This document shows positions 1-6,684 of a stretch of 24,335 nucleotides of DNA, one piece after another. The notes beneath the pieces are model-generated. The model worked only from the letters and a program-made list of their open reading frames with translations, ran no database searches and had not been told where the DNA came from. The stretch covers positions 1 to 24,335 of the forward strand of contig CAYYVQ010000049.1 in assembly GCA_964475205.1 (NCBI GenBank), read 5' to 3'. Origin of the DNA: CAYSRM01 sp964475205 (GTDB lineage Bacteria > Verrucomicrobiota > Kiritimatiellia > UBA8416 > CAYSRM01). The stretch's first letter is position 1. Each line of letters begins with the position of its first letter. Both the position numbers and the translations under genes were made by a program.

Positions 1-20
1 CGCAAGCAGGCGGGCAGGCC

Positions 21-48
21 AATGACTAATGACCAATGACCAATAACT
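21..48. repeat. Four tandem 7-mers, AATGACC type
   Basis: Four consecutive 7-base units read AATGACT, AATGACC, AATGACC, AATAACT. The array lies in the non-coding left edge, upstream of the Mla permease gene. It resembles the 8-mer and 9-mer tandem units found in other gaps of this window in having a short, slightly diverged unit repeated in register. Function is unknown. Confidence 0.75.
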
Positions 49-132
49 TCTGTTCCCTGACCGAATCTACATTATGACCCGAAGGGAGCTTTGTCGAGTC
101 TTTTGGCGATGGGTTCAAGGTCTATGCTATCT

Positions 133-153
133 GTGACATCGGTGTAATCCGTG
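133..153 (-). repeat. 9-mer repeat (CACGGATTA type), two units plus a partial one
   Basis: Read on the minus strand, two 9-base units CACGGATTA and CACCGATGT are followed by a third partial unit beginning CAC. The repeat runs into the GTG at 151, which would otherwise be taken as the start of the next gene. This argues that the GTG belongs to the repeat and that the gene starts downstream. Confidence 0.6.
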
Positions 154-243
154 GAGGAACCGGAATTCAGGTTTGGACTTCTCTTGTCAAACGCCTATAA
201 TTATGAACGGGAATTTCTGAGGGACTTCAATTTTCGGGGAGCA

Positions 244-1041
244 ATGACAGGCATGGGAATTATAGGCAATACTGGAGCTGCGGTTCTTAGTCGCTGGGCT
301 TCTGTCCGACACACTATAACAGTTCTTTGCGGTGTGCTTTATCTTGCCGTCAGGCCTGGAATGTGGCCGCGGACGGTCAGGGACGTGCTTGGACGCCAGG
401 TCGTATTTACAGGCTTTGACGCCTTGCCTTTGGTGGCGCTTGTGGCTGTGCTTGCCGGAGTTTCCATAGTCTCCCAGGCTCAACTCTGGCTTGCAAGGAT
501 AGGACAGACAGCTATGCTTGGTTCGCTGCTGGTCAGCGTGCTGATAAGAGAAATTGCTCCCCTGCTTGTTAACTTTATTGTGCTTGGCCGAAGCGGGACA
601 GCGGTTGCCACCGAGCTGGCGAATATGCGGGTACACAAGGAAATCGAGGTTCTTGAGGGCCAGGGAATAGACACAATGCAGTACCTAGTGATGCCTCGTG
701 TTTTGAGTTTTGCGGCATGTGTATTTGCCCTGGCAATATTCTTCAGCGCAATTGCGTTTCTCTCCGGTTTTATTTTTGCAGGTCTCACGGGGTCGGCCCC
801 AGGCGATATCACCGGTTTTGCGGAAAATATAATGGGAGCTGTCGGCCCGGCGGACATATACGGTTTTCTTGCAAAAACGCTGGTTTCGGGGGCCGCGGCA
901 GGAACTATATCCTGTATTGAAGGTTTGGGCGCGTGCGAATCAATAAACGAAACGCCTCGGGCAGTGACCAGGACAGTAGTTAAATCTCTGGCAACAGTTC
1001 TGTTTATATCGGCATTGGTGTCGTTGTTGACCTATGTCTAA
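244..1041 (+). CDS. mlaE: MlaE-family ABC transporter permease
   Basis: This is an inner-membrane permease of the MlaE/MCE-transport family, which moves phospholipids between the inner and outer membrane with an ATPase and an MCE-domain protein. The product is 265 residues, close to the usual family length of about 260. Hydrophobic segments lie near residues 24-36, 60-80, 90-115, 150-182 and 245-264. Residues 102-155 hold the family signature, including the runs REIAPLL, GRSGTAVATELANMRV and GIDTMQYLVMPRVL. I chose ATG 244 because the longer frame from GTG 151 begins inside a repeat and adds 31 residues not expected in the family. ATG 253 is an alternative with better spacing from the GGGGAG at 236-241. 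It is followed by an ATPase-like gene and an MCE gene, as expected for an Mla operon. Confidence 0.85.
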   Translation: MTGMGIIGNTGAAVLSRWASVRHTITVLCGVLYLAVRPGMWPRTVRDVLGRQVVFTGFDALPLVALVAVLAGVSIVSQAQLWLARIGQTAMLGSLLVSVLIREIAPLLVNFIVLGRSGTAVATELANMRVHKEIEVLEGQGIDTMQYLVMPRVLSFAACVFALAIFFSAIAFLSGFIFAGLTGSAPGDITGFAENIMGAVGPADIYGFLAKTLVSGAAAGTISCIEGLGACESINETPRAVTRTVVKSLATVLFISALVSLLTYV

Positions 1042-1085
1042 CCTTAGGAATTTAGATTCAATTATGCGCCTGAAGAGGGTACAAC

Positions 1086-1157
1086 CACGGATTGCACTGA
1101 TAAAACGGATTTTTGCTTTATATCCATCATTCTTATACCGCACCCGTGCAATCAGTG
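1086..1157. repeat. Imperfect inverted pair of 9-mer repeats
   Basis: The left arm (1086-1112) has three 9-mers, CACGGATTG, CACTGATAA and AACGGATTT. The right arm (1140-1157, minus strand) has CACTGATTG and CACGGGTGC. The arms form an imperfect inverted repeat around a short AT-rich centre, between the permease stop and the next gene. The right arm is also part of the longer dispersed repeat at 1125-1203. Confidence 0.55.
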
Positions 1158-1203
1158 GTAAGTGTCTACGGCTGAGTGCCGTGTTTCATGGTGCTGACGA
1201 GTT
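1125..1203 (-). repeat. Dispersed 79-bp repeat, copy 1 (partner 17820-17898)
   Basis: The reverse complement of this segment aligns without gaps to 17820-17898, with about 61 of 79 bases identical by hand count. The longest shared blocks are AACTCGTCAGC, ACTTACCAC and TATAAGAATGATG. The 9-mer repeat lies in its middle. A GAATAGATCAGGTTAG motif follows four bases after its plus-strand right end. In copy 2 the related motif sits at the opposite end, so the motif may mark both ends of the element. Confidence 0.6.
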
Positions 1204-1206
1204 CAG

Positions 1207-1222
1207 GAATAGATCAGGTTAG
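1207..1222 (+). repeat. GAATAGATCAGGTTAG motif, copy 1
   Basis: This is one of six copies in the window of a 13-19 base motif around TAGATCAGGTTA. The others are at 6435-6450, 6598-6614, 8218-8233, 17901-17913 and 18542-18562. This copy ends 24 bases before the ATG of the ATPase-like gene. It may be an end sequence of a small repeated element or a regulatory site; the sequence alone does not decide. Confidence 0.55.
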
Positions 1223-1246
1223 CCCATAATATTGGTTTCTGAGAAA

Positions 1247-1942
1247 ATGAAAAAGATACTTGAATTTATTGAAACAGACTTTGAAGCGGATGATAATCGC
1301 GTCTTCAGCTTGAAAAATATCAATGTATGCGTTTTTGAAAACGAAATTACAGGCATATTTGTGGAGCCCGAAGAAAAGGATATTCCATTGTTTGACCTTG
1401 CGGAGGGAATGGTCCGGCCCTCACGGGGGGCGGTGGAATTCATGGGAAGGCGATGGCAGGAGATGGGCGCTTCCGAACTTCTGAAGAATCGGGGCAGGAT
1501 TGGACGCACTTTCGGCGCAAACGCATGGCTGAGCAATCTTACGGTTCTGGAAAATCTTCTTCTGGGGCAGAGGCATCATACGAAACGCCATGAAAAAGAT
1601 ATACGCGAAGAAGCGGATCGTCTGGCATCTGTGCTTGGGGTAGACAGAATACCCCATGTCCACTCATTTTCAGTGCCCGGCCACACACTTCGCAAGAGTG
1701 AATTGATCCGGGTCTTTCTTGGCCGGCCCGATCTTGCCCTTATCGATCTGGCCGGAAGTAAAGGCGACAGGGCGGATCTGGACAAGCTGTTTGCGTTGTG
1801 CAGGGAAACGGCCGGCAACGGGACCGCGTTTTTGCTTACGACCGCGGACAGGCAAATCTGGGAACGAGTAAGACAAGAAGCAAACCGTAACTTTATCCTT
1901 GGGTTGGATGGCACATTAAAACAACTGGAGAATCCGGTATGA
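1247..1942 (+). CDS. MlaF-like ABC ATPase homologue with all catalytic motifs lost
   Basis: By position and overall pattern this is the ATPase subunit of the Mla-type transporter (231 residues, usual family length about 240-260). The fold can be traced: an ITGIF strand at 34-38, then RIGRTFG, LTVLENLLLG at 98-107 and DLALIDLAG at 162-170. The catalytic residues are not there. The Walker A region (about 37-54) has no GxxGxGKS/T and reads VEPEEKDIPLFD. The Q-loop Gln is Gly (TFG). The LSGGQ signature is replaced by VPGHTLRK, the Walker B Glu is missing (ALIDLAG), and the switch His is absent (TTAD). The frame is open, and its stop overlaps the next start (ATGA), so it looks translated. ATG 1247 was preferred to the in-frame TTG 1232. 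Its role may be structural or regulatory; an active ATPase could be encoded elsewhere. Confidence 0.75.
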   Translation: MKKILEFIETDFEADDNRVFSLKNINVCVFENEITGIFVEPEEKDIPLFDLAEGMVRPSRGAVEFMGRRWQEMGASELLKNRGRIGRTFGANAWLSNLTVLENLLLGQRHHTKRHEKDIREEADRLASVLGVDRIPHVHSFSVPGHTLRKSELIRVFLGRPDLALIDLAGSKGDRADLDKLFALCRETAGNGTAFLLTTADRQIWERVRQEANRNFILGLDGTLKQLENPV

Positions 1943-3627
1943 AAAGAGAATTTAAATTCAGATATGCCAATGAAATAGCCGGCGCCTTTGTGTTGTTGGC
2001 GCTCATTCTTGCTGTTGCCGGGATTATTATGACTGCTCACTACCGGGGATGGTTTGAGAAACGCTTTGAGGTCAGGCTGGTATTTGAGACGCAGCAGGGC
2101 AGCTACGGACTTAAAGAAGGCGATGAAGTCAGGGCCGGAAATACGCGCGCAGGCAGTGTTAAAGAGATAATTCCTACTGAAGGCGGCAAGCTGGAGGCGG
2201 CGCTGGAAATCAAGGAAAGATTCAATCCGCTTGTCAGGAAGGATTCGGTCGCGCGTATCAAGAAAAAATTTGTTGCAGCCGGAGACACATATGTTGAGAT
2301 TAGCCGCGGCAAGAAACAGCCGGTGGAAGACGGTGATTACATTAAAGTGGTCAGGGACCAGGAATTAATGGACCGGCTGCAGGAAACACTGAACAAACTA
2401 GAGGAGACGGCGCTCCCAATGCTGGACGAAACTCGTGAAATCATGGAGCGTGTGAACGGGATTCTAACGAGCGTAGACACCGGAAAGGGTCTGGCAGGAG
2501 CAGTCATTAACGATAAAGAACTGAGTGATCGAGCATCGGGAATTGTAAGGAATATGGAGAGAATGTCTTACGAGCTTACAAATACAGCGCACAGGATCGA
2601 TATGATCATGGAATCAGTCGAGGGAGGCGAGGGGATTGTCGGCAAGCTTTTGAATGACAATGAAATGGCCGAGGCTGGTGGAGAAGTCGTCGTGACGGTG
2701 TTGGACGCTGCTGAAGAAGCCAAGCGGACGCTGCAGGAATCCAGAAGGCTTATTGAAGGACTGCAAAAGCACTGGCTGGTCCGCAAATACGTTGAAAAGG
2801 GAGACGAGATTCAAGCCGTGCCGACGGTCTATCTGAAAGGCCATTTTGAGAGATCCGCCGGAGATTTTCGCGACAAGTTGGAACAAGCCAGGCTTCGCAA
2901 CGACAGGAAAAATATAGCCGAATTTTCCTACAAGCTGGCGGTGCATCATTACCTTCAGGGAAACCTTAAGATGGCTTTGCGCCTTGACCGGGAGGCAGCA
3001 GTGGAAATGGACAGGCTTGGCGCGCAGACAACATGGACTGAACTCCTGCGAGCTGCCATATGGCGCCGACAGGGACGCGATCAGGAAGCCGTCGATGCCT
3101 TGGAAAACATCCTTGGCGAACTGAAAGGCTGGTCGTACGATCGCAAGGCCCGTTTGTACGTGCATACTTTGCTTTTGTCTCTGTATGCAGAGAATGCCAG
3201 AGAAAAACGCGCTGCCAGACAAGCCGACGCGGTAAAATCTTTTGTCAGCCGCGAGGATTTGAACGAGCTTAAGGCTCCGGCTTACAATACCCTGGCAATA
3301 TACTACAGAAAAAAGAATGAGCCTGTCAGAGCAGCAGAATACGCCATCAAAGCCTCGGAATCTCTTGCAATCTTGAAGAACTATCAGTACATGAGAAAAA
3401 CTCTCGTTGCTGCAGCCGAAATGCTGGCTGATGGCGGCAGGAACCGGGAGGCCGCTCACCGATACCTTCAGGCCGCTCGCAGTTATTCAGCAGAGGGCGG
3501 AAATCGCGCTATCGCTCAAAGCCTTCTGGACCAGGCAACTGAACAAGCCAGACTCTCGGGATCCGCAGACCTGCTTGATCTCGCCGCCAATTTTGGGGGC
3601 GATACTGAAAATATCCCGGAAAACTAA
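1939..3627 (+). CDS. MCE-domain (MlaD-like) protein with long helical and TPR-like C-terminus
   Basis: This is a membrane-anchored MCE protein, the lipid-binding part of the Mla-type transporter. Its start overlaps the preceding stop by four bases, so the two genes are probably translationally coupled. The 562-residue product has an N-terminal transmembrane helix at about 13-32 and an MCE domain at about 43-123, including GLKEGDEVRAGNTRAGSV. A helical, probably coiled-coil stretch follows at 140-280, with two copies of a motif common after MCE domains (GLAGAVINDKEL near 184 and GIVGKLLNDNEM near 232). The region from about 305 to 545 is a series of antiparallel-helix-like repeats rich in Ala, Leu and Tyr that resembles tetratricopeptide repeats. 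Many MCE proteins end soon after the helical stretch, so the TPR-like extension is unusual and may bind a partner protein. Confidence 0.85.
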   Translation: MKREFKFRYANEIAGAFVLLALILAVAGIIMTAHYRGWFEKRFEVRLVFETQQGSYGLKEGDEVRAGNTRAGSVKEIIPTEGGKLEAALEIKERFNPLVRKDSVARIKKKFVAAGDTYVEISRGKKQPVEDGDYIKVVRDQELMDRLQETLNKLEETALPMLDETREIMERVNGILTSVDTGKGLAGAVINDKELSDRASGIVRNMERMSYELTNTAHRIDMIMESVEGGEGIVGKLLNDNEMAEAGGEVVVTVLDAAEEAKRTLQESRRLIEGLQKHWLVRKYVEKGDEIQAVPTVYLKGHFERSAGDFRDKLEQARLRNDRKNIAEFSYKLAVHHYLQGNLKMALRLDREAAVEMDRLGAQTTWTELLRAAIWRRQGRDQEAVDALENILGELKGWSYDRKARLYVHTLLLSLYAENAREKRAARQADAVKSFVSREDLNELKAPAYNTLAIYYRKKNEPVRAAEYAIKASESLAILKNYQYMRKTLVAAAEMLADGGRNREAAHRYLQAARSYSAEGGNRAIAQSLLDQATEQARLSGSADLLDLAANFGGDTENIPEN

Positions 3628-3651
3628 AATGTGAATTTTGGATCCGGGATA
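3612..3651 (+). terminator. Stem-loop over the stop codon of the MCE gene
   Basis: TATCCCGG at 3612-3619 pairs with CCGGGATA at 3644-3651. An inner stem, AAAAT with ATTTT around a GTGA loop, adds to it. The stem encloses the MCE stop codon. No T-run follows on the plus strand, so it is a weak terminator candidate and may instead protect the mRNA 3' end. Confidence 0.35.
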
Positions 3652-3829
3652 AAAACAAGCAGTCAAAACAACCCGCCTCCAGCCTCTCCTTCCCGGTTGG
3701 TACGGGAAAAAATGGCGGAATGTCCAACTTTTGTGTTGAATTCCTCATGAAGGTAATTTATTCTCAGAATGGTTTTGTGCACCGTTAAGAATTTAGGAGA
3801 AGTGATTTAGTTCAAATTGGAAACAGGGA
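3628..3829. other. Non-coding gap upstream of the rpoD promoter
   Basis: No plausible gene is seen between the MCE gene and the rpoD promoter. The gap holds a 6-bp hairpin (TTCCCG at 3690-3695 with CGGGAA at 3703-3708) that is followed by A residues rather than T residues. Nothing else is recognisable. Confidence 0.5.
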
Positions 3830-3858
3830 TTGACACCGTCTCTTCTGTAAGGTATTAG
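3830..3858 (+). promoter_or_regulatory. Sigma-70-type promoter upstream of rpoD
   Basis: A perfect TTGACA -35 box (3830-3835) and a TATTAG -10 box (3853-3858, four of six consensus bases) are separated by 17 bases. The predicted transcript starts near 3865, leaving a leader of about 160 bases before the rpoD ATG. No other convincing promoter lies closer to the gene. Confidence 0.6.
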
Positions 3859-4026
3859 TAGAGAAAACCTTAATGTCCTTAAGATGCAAGCTTGTCCAGC
3901 GTATCTCCAGAATTGTCCGTAACTTTATGTCAGGCAGGGAGAGGCGCTTCAGGACCACAGCAGCTAAAATCGGGATTCCCTGGGATCCGCATTCTCAATT
4001 TATAACCCTAGTTGAGGCGCGATAAT

Positions 4027-5928
4027 ATGTCAAAGAAGAAGATCTCTCGATCAGACAAGAATAAAAATTCCGGGAAATCAACAGTTGCGGAGAAAAAGGC
4101 TGTAAAGAAAAAGACTACAAAGAAAAAGGCGCAAAAGAAGAAAGCAGTGAAAAAAAAGACAGCGGGGCGGAATTCACGCACGGGAAAGAATGCGTCTGTA
4201 AAGACGAGTAAGAGGGGCAGGCCTGCCGGAAAATCTACAAAGCGGAAGGATGATGCCGGAAAAGCTTCTGGCGCAAATGTCGATGATAGCGTGGCGGCGG
4301 ACAAGGCGGAAGGGCATCAGCAACGCACTGAAAAGATCAGGGAACTTGTCAAGCTGTCTGAAAGCCAGGGTTACCTTACCTACGAGGATATCAACGAGTT
4401 AATTCCGCAAAGCGTTATCAGCTCCGATGAACTTGAGTCTTATCTGATTCTTCTTCGCAGCATGGATATAGAGATTATTGAAGCTTCCGAAGTAGACCGT
4501 CACAAGAAGAAGGCCTTGAGAACTACGAAAGGCGGCCGCGCCAAGCTGGATTTTTATGACGACCCCATTCGTATGTACCTGCACCAGATGGGACAGGTGC
4601 CTCTGCTGACAAGGGAGCAGGAAGTCGAGATATGCAAAAGAATCGAACAGGCTGAAATAGGTGTAAGAACGGTATTCAACCAATTTGGATTCGCCAGCGA
4701 TAAATATATGCTTCTTATTGCCATGCTTGAAGAGGGCAAGGAGCGGTTTGATAGAATTGTGACAGACAAATACGTGGACAGCCGCGACCAGTACGTTGAT
4801 GCTCTTCCGGAAAAAAAGAAGGAGATGACAAGGATTCGCAGTAAGCTTCAGCGACAGTTTGAAGCTTCAATCAAAACGCGGCTCACAAGCAAAGAAGTCA
4901 AAAGAAAAAAGAAAGCCGTTGAAAAAACCAGACAGGAAATGAGCAAAGCGCTTGATGAACTTCATTTCAAGCAGAAGGTTGTAGAAGCTATGGCTGCGGA
5001 GACCGAAGGGTTCTACAAGAAGTTTGAAGTCTGCCTTGCGGAAATTGCAGAACTGGAAAGTAAACGTAAGAGCAAGAGCCGGGACAATGACCTCAGGGAG
5101 AAGAAGAAGGAATTGAGGGAGATGGAAAAGGCAGCTTGCATGGAAAAGGAGGAGTTTGAGGAAAAATACAAAGAGATGACGCAGTTTCTCCTGGATGGTC
5201 AGAAGGCCCGCACAGAGATGGTCGAAGCCAATCTGAGACTGGTAATCAGCATTGTCAAAAAATATATGAATAGGGGATTATCTTTCCTTGACCTGATCCA
5301 GGAAGGAAACACCGGTCTGATGAAGGCGGTGGAAAAGTTTGAGTACCAGCGCGGGTACAAGTTCAGCACCTATGCAACCTGGTGGATCCGACAGGCGGCT
5401 ACCAGGGCCATAGCAGACCAGGCAAGAACAATTCGAATTCCGGTTCATATGATCGAAACCATCAACAGGCTTCTGCGGGTGCAGAAGAAACTTGTGCAGG
5501 AGTATGGAAGGGAACCGACAGCGGAAGAAGCCGCTGCAGAGATGGATATGCCCGTGGAAAGAGTTCGCGCGGTATACAAGATGGCGCAACAGCCGATTTC
5601 GCTGCAAAATCCGATTGGCGACGGCGAAGACGCCCATTTTGGCGATTTCATAGAAGACAAGAGCGCCGAGAATCCATCAGAAATGACAGCATACAGTATG
5701 TTGAAAGATCGGCTTCAGGATGTGCTTGGCACCCTGACGTCGAGGGAAAGAGCTGTATTGGATTACCGTTTTGGCCTGTCGGATGGTTATTCGAGAACCC
5801 TGGAAGAAGTAGGGCGTAGATTTAATGTTACAAGAGAGCGAATAAGGCAGATAGAAGCAAAAGCTTTGCGCAAGCTCCGGCACCCTACGCGTATGAGAAA
5901 ACTGGAAGGTTTTCTCGAAGTGAAATAG
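4027..5928 (+). CDS. rpoD: RNA polymerase primary sigma factor RpoD with lysine-rich N-terminal tail
   Basis: This is the housekeeping sigma-70 factor, which directs core RNA polymerase to -35/-10 promoters. The 633-residue product starts with about 80 strongly basic residues containing repeated KKKA and VKKKT runs like a histone H1 tail. Region 1.1 lies at about 102-155, region 1.2 at 176-210 (DDPIRMYLHQMGQVPLLTRE) and a long charged non-conserved insert at about 212-392. Region 2 begins near 396 and includes the core-binding LSFLDLIQEGNTGLMKAVEKF area and YKFSTYATWWIRQA for -10 recognition and melting. Region 3 is at about 475-550. Region 4.2 has the helix-turn-helix TLEEVGRRFNVTRERIRQIE at 591-610. 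ATG 4027 has GAGG nine bases upstream and was preferred to the in-frame TTG at 4012. The next gene follows after 27 bases. Confidence 0.97.
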   Translation: MSKKKISRSDKNKNSGKSTVAEKKAVKKKTTKKKAQKKKAVKKKTAGRNSRTGKNASVKTSKRGRPAGKSTKRKDDAGKASGANVDDSVAADKAEGHQQRTEKIRELVKLSESQGYLTYEDINELIPQSVISSDELESYLILLRSMDIEIIEASEVDRHKKKALRTTKGGRAKLDFYDDPIRMYLHQMGQVPLLTREQEVEICKRIEQAEIGVRTVFNQFGFASDKYMLLIAMLEEGKERFDRIVTDKYVDSRDQYVDALPEKKKEMTRIRSKLQRQFEASIKTRLTSKEVKRKKKAVEKTRQEMSKALDELHFKQKVVEAMAAETEGFYKKFEVCLAEIAELESKRKSKSRDNDLREKKKELREMEKAACMEKEEFEEKYKEMTQFLLDGQKARTEMVEANLRLVISIVKKYMNRGLSFLDLIQEGNTGLMKAVEKFEYQRGYKFSTYATWWIRQAATRAIADQARTIRIPVHMIETINRLLRVQKKLVQEYGREPTAEEAAAEMDMPVERVRAVYKMAQQPISLQNPIGDGEDAHFGDFIEDKSAENPSEMTAYSMLKDRLQDVLGTLTSRERAVLDYRFGLSDGYSRTLEEVGRRFNVTRERIRQIEAKALRKLRHPTRMRKLEGFLEVK

Positions 5929-5955
5929 TGTTACCTTTGAAGGGAGAATAGGTTT

Positions 5956-6354
5956 ATGGAAAATTGGTATATTATAATCGCATCGTTCGGGCTGGCATGC
6001 TTTCTGGCGGGGATACTGGCGGGAAAAAGCATGGGCGGCAGACTGAAGGGCGAAAAGTCATCTAAGGACAGGGGCGCGAGGTCCAGGAAAAAGAGCAAGA
6101 AGAGCGTGGAGCTGTACGTGGGAAATCTTCCTTACAGCATTAACGACAAAGCTCTCGCAGAAACATTTGAGCCACATGGCAAAGTTCATTCCGCCAGGGT
6201 TATAAAGGACCGTTTCAATGGAAAGTCGAAAGGTTTCGGCTTTGTGGAGATGGGAAGCAAATCAGACGCAGATAAAGCTGTGGATGCCCTTGACGGCCAG
6301 AATGTAAGCGGCAGGCGGGTTGTAGTAAACGAAGCCAAGGCCAAGGCAAAGTAG
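5956..6354 (+). CDS. Membrane-anchored RRM RNA-binding protein
   Basis: This is a 132-residue protein with one RNA-recognition motif. The RRM spans about 51-128, with RNP2 as LYVGNL (53-58) and RNP1 as KGFGFVEM (92-99), both with the aromatic residues used to stack on RNA bases. Most bacterial RRM proteins of this type are soluble and about 80-120 residues. This one begins with a hydrophobic helix at about 5-24 (IIIASFGLACFLAGILAG), then a Lys/Arg-rich linker (28-50) that would lie on the cytoplasmic side. That suggests a membrane-tethered RNA binder. It lies 27 bases after rpoD with an AGGGAG ribosome-binding site, so the two are probably co-transcribed. The RNA target is unknown. Confidence 0.9.
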   Translation: MENWYIIIASFGLACFLAGILAGKSMGGRLKGEKSSKDRGARSRKKSKKSVELYVGNLPYSINDKALAETFEPHGKVHSARVIKDRFNGKSKGFGFVEMGSKSDADKAVDALDGQNVSGRRVVVNEAKAKAK

Positions 6355-6434
6355 GACCGGGAGGGCGGCGAAATGCCGTTGAGTCCTGTTGCCGGTATGA
6401 AGCTCAGCAGTAGCTGTTCCTGACACAGGATCTC

Positions 6435-6614
6435 TAGCCTGATCTATTCATCAACTTCGTGATGAGAGTGGACATGTTGCTTTAGATCAATGGCTTTGCG
6501 CAGAGAGCCGGGTGAAGGCGCATAAACATGCGTCGAGATCGGCTGGCCAGCAAAGTCGTTGAGATGAAGTGACATGCACACTCGTAATAGATTTTTATGA
6601 ATAGATCAGGTTAG
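6435..6614. repeat. 180-bp element with inverted TAGATCAGG ends
   Basis: The left end (6435-6450) is TAGCCTGATCTATTCA. The right end (6598-6614) is TGAATAGATCAGGTTAG. They are inverted copies of one another with a single difference over 16 bases. The inside is not AT-rich and contains one short open frame on the minus strand. The layout suits a small non-autonomous element or a paired regulatory site. No target-site duplication was seen. Confidence 0.5.
6444..6575 (-). CDS. Possible 43-residue small protein inside the inverted-repeat element
   Basis: An ATG-started frame on the minus strand runs 43 codons and ends at a TAG inside the left TAGATCAGG motif. The product begins MSLHLNDFAG and ends HSHHEVDE, with four histidines in the last dozen residues. 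I do not recognise it and see no clear ribosome-binding site. The frame could also begin two codons upstream at a GTG. It is listed because it spans the space between the inverted ends; it may be chance or the remnant of a longer gene. Confidence 0.2.
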   Translation of the reverse strand: MSLHLNDFAGQPISTHVYAPSPGSLRKAIDLKQHVHSHHEVDE

Positions 6615-6684
6615 GTGCGATTTCTGCCTCAAAATTCATAGAGATGAGTTCATCAGGGTTTCTCGGACAGGAAACGTGTAAGAA

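Larger units (their letters stand above)
6355..6684. other. Intergenic gap with an inverted-repeat element
   Basis: The 330-base gap between the RRM gene and thrC contains a unit bounded by inverted copies of the TAGATCAGG motif, at 6435-6450 and 6598-6614. Nothing else convincing is present apart from a possible 43-codon minus-strand frame inside that unit and the thrC ribosome-binding site near 6669. Confidence 0.5.

Noticed and set aside
151..243. Upstream extension of the permease gene from GTG 151
   Set aside because: The GTG is part of a 9-mer repeat, and the extra 31 residues do not belong to the usual family length.
2614..3459. 281-codon open frame on the minus strand
   Set aside because: It lies wholly inside the MCE gene, whose sense frame has clear domain motifs; the antisense frame has none.
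3690..3708. 6-bp hairpin as a terminator after the MCE gene
   Set aside because: It is followed by A residues rather than T residues on the plus strand, and no gene on the minus strand would use it.
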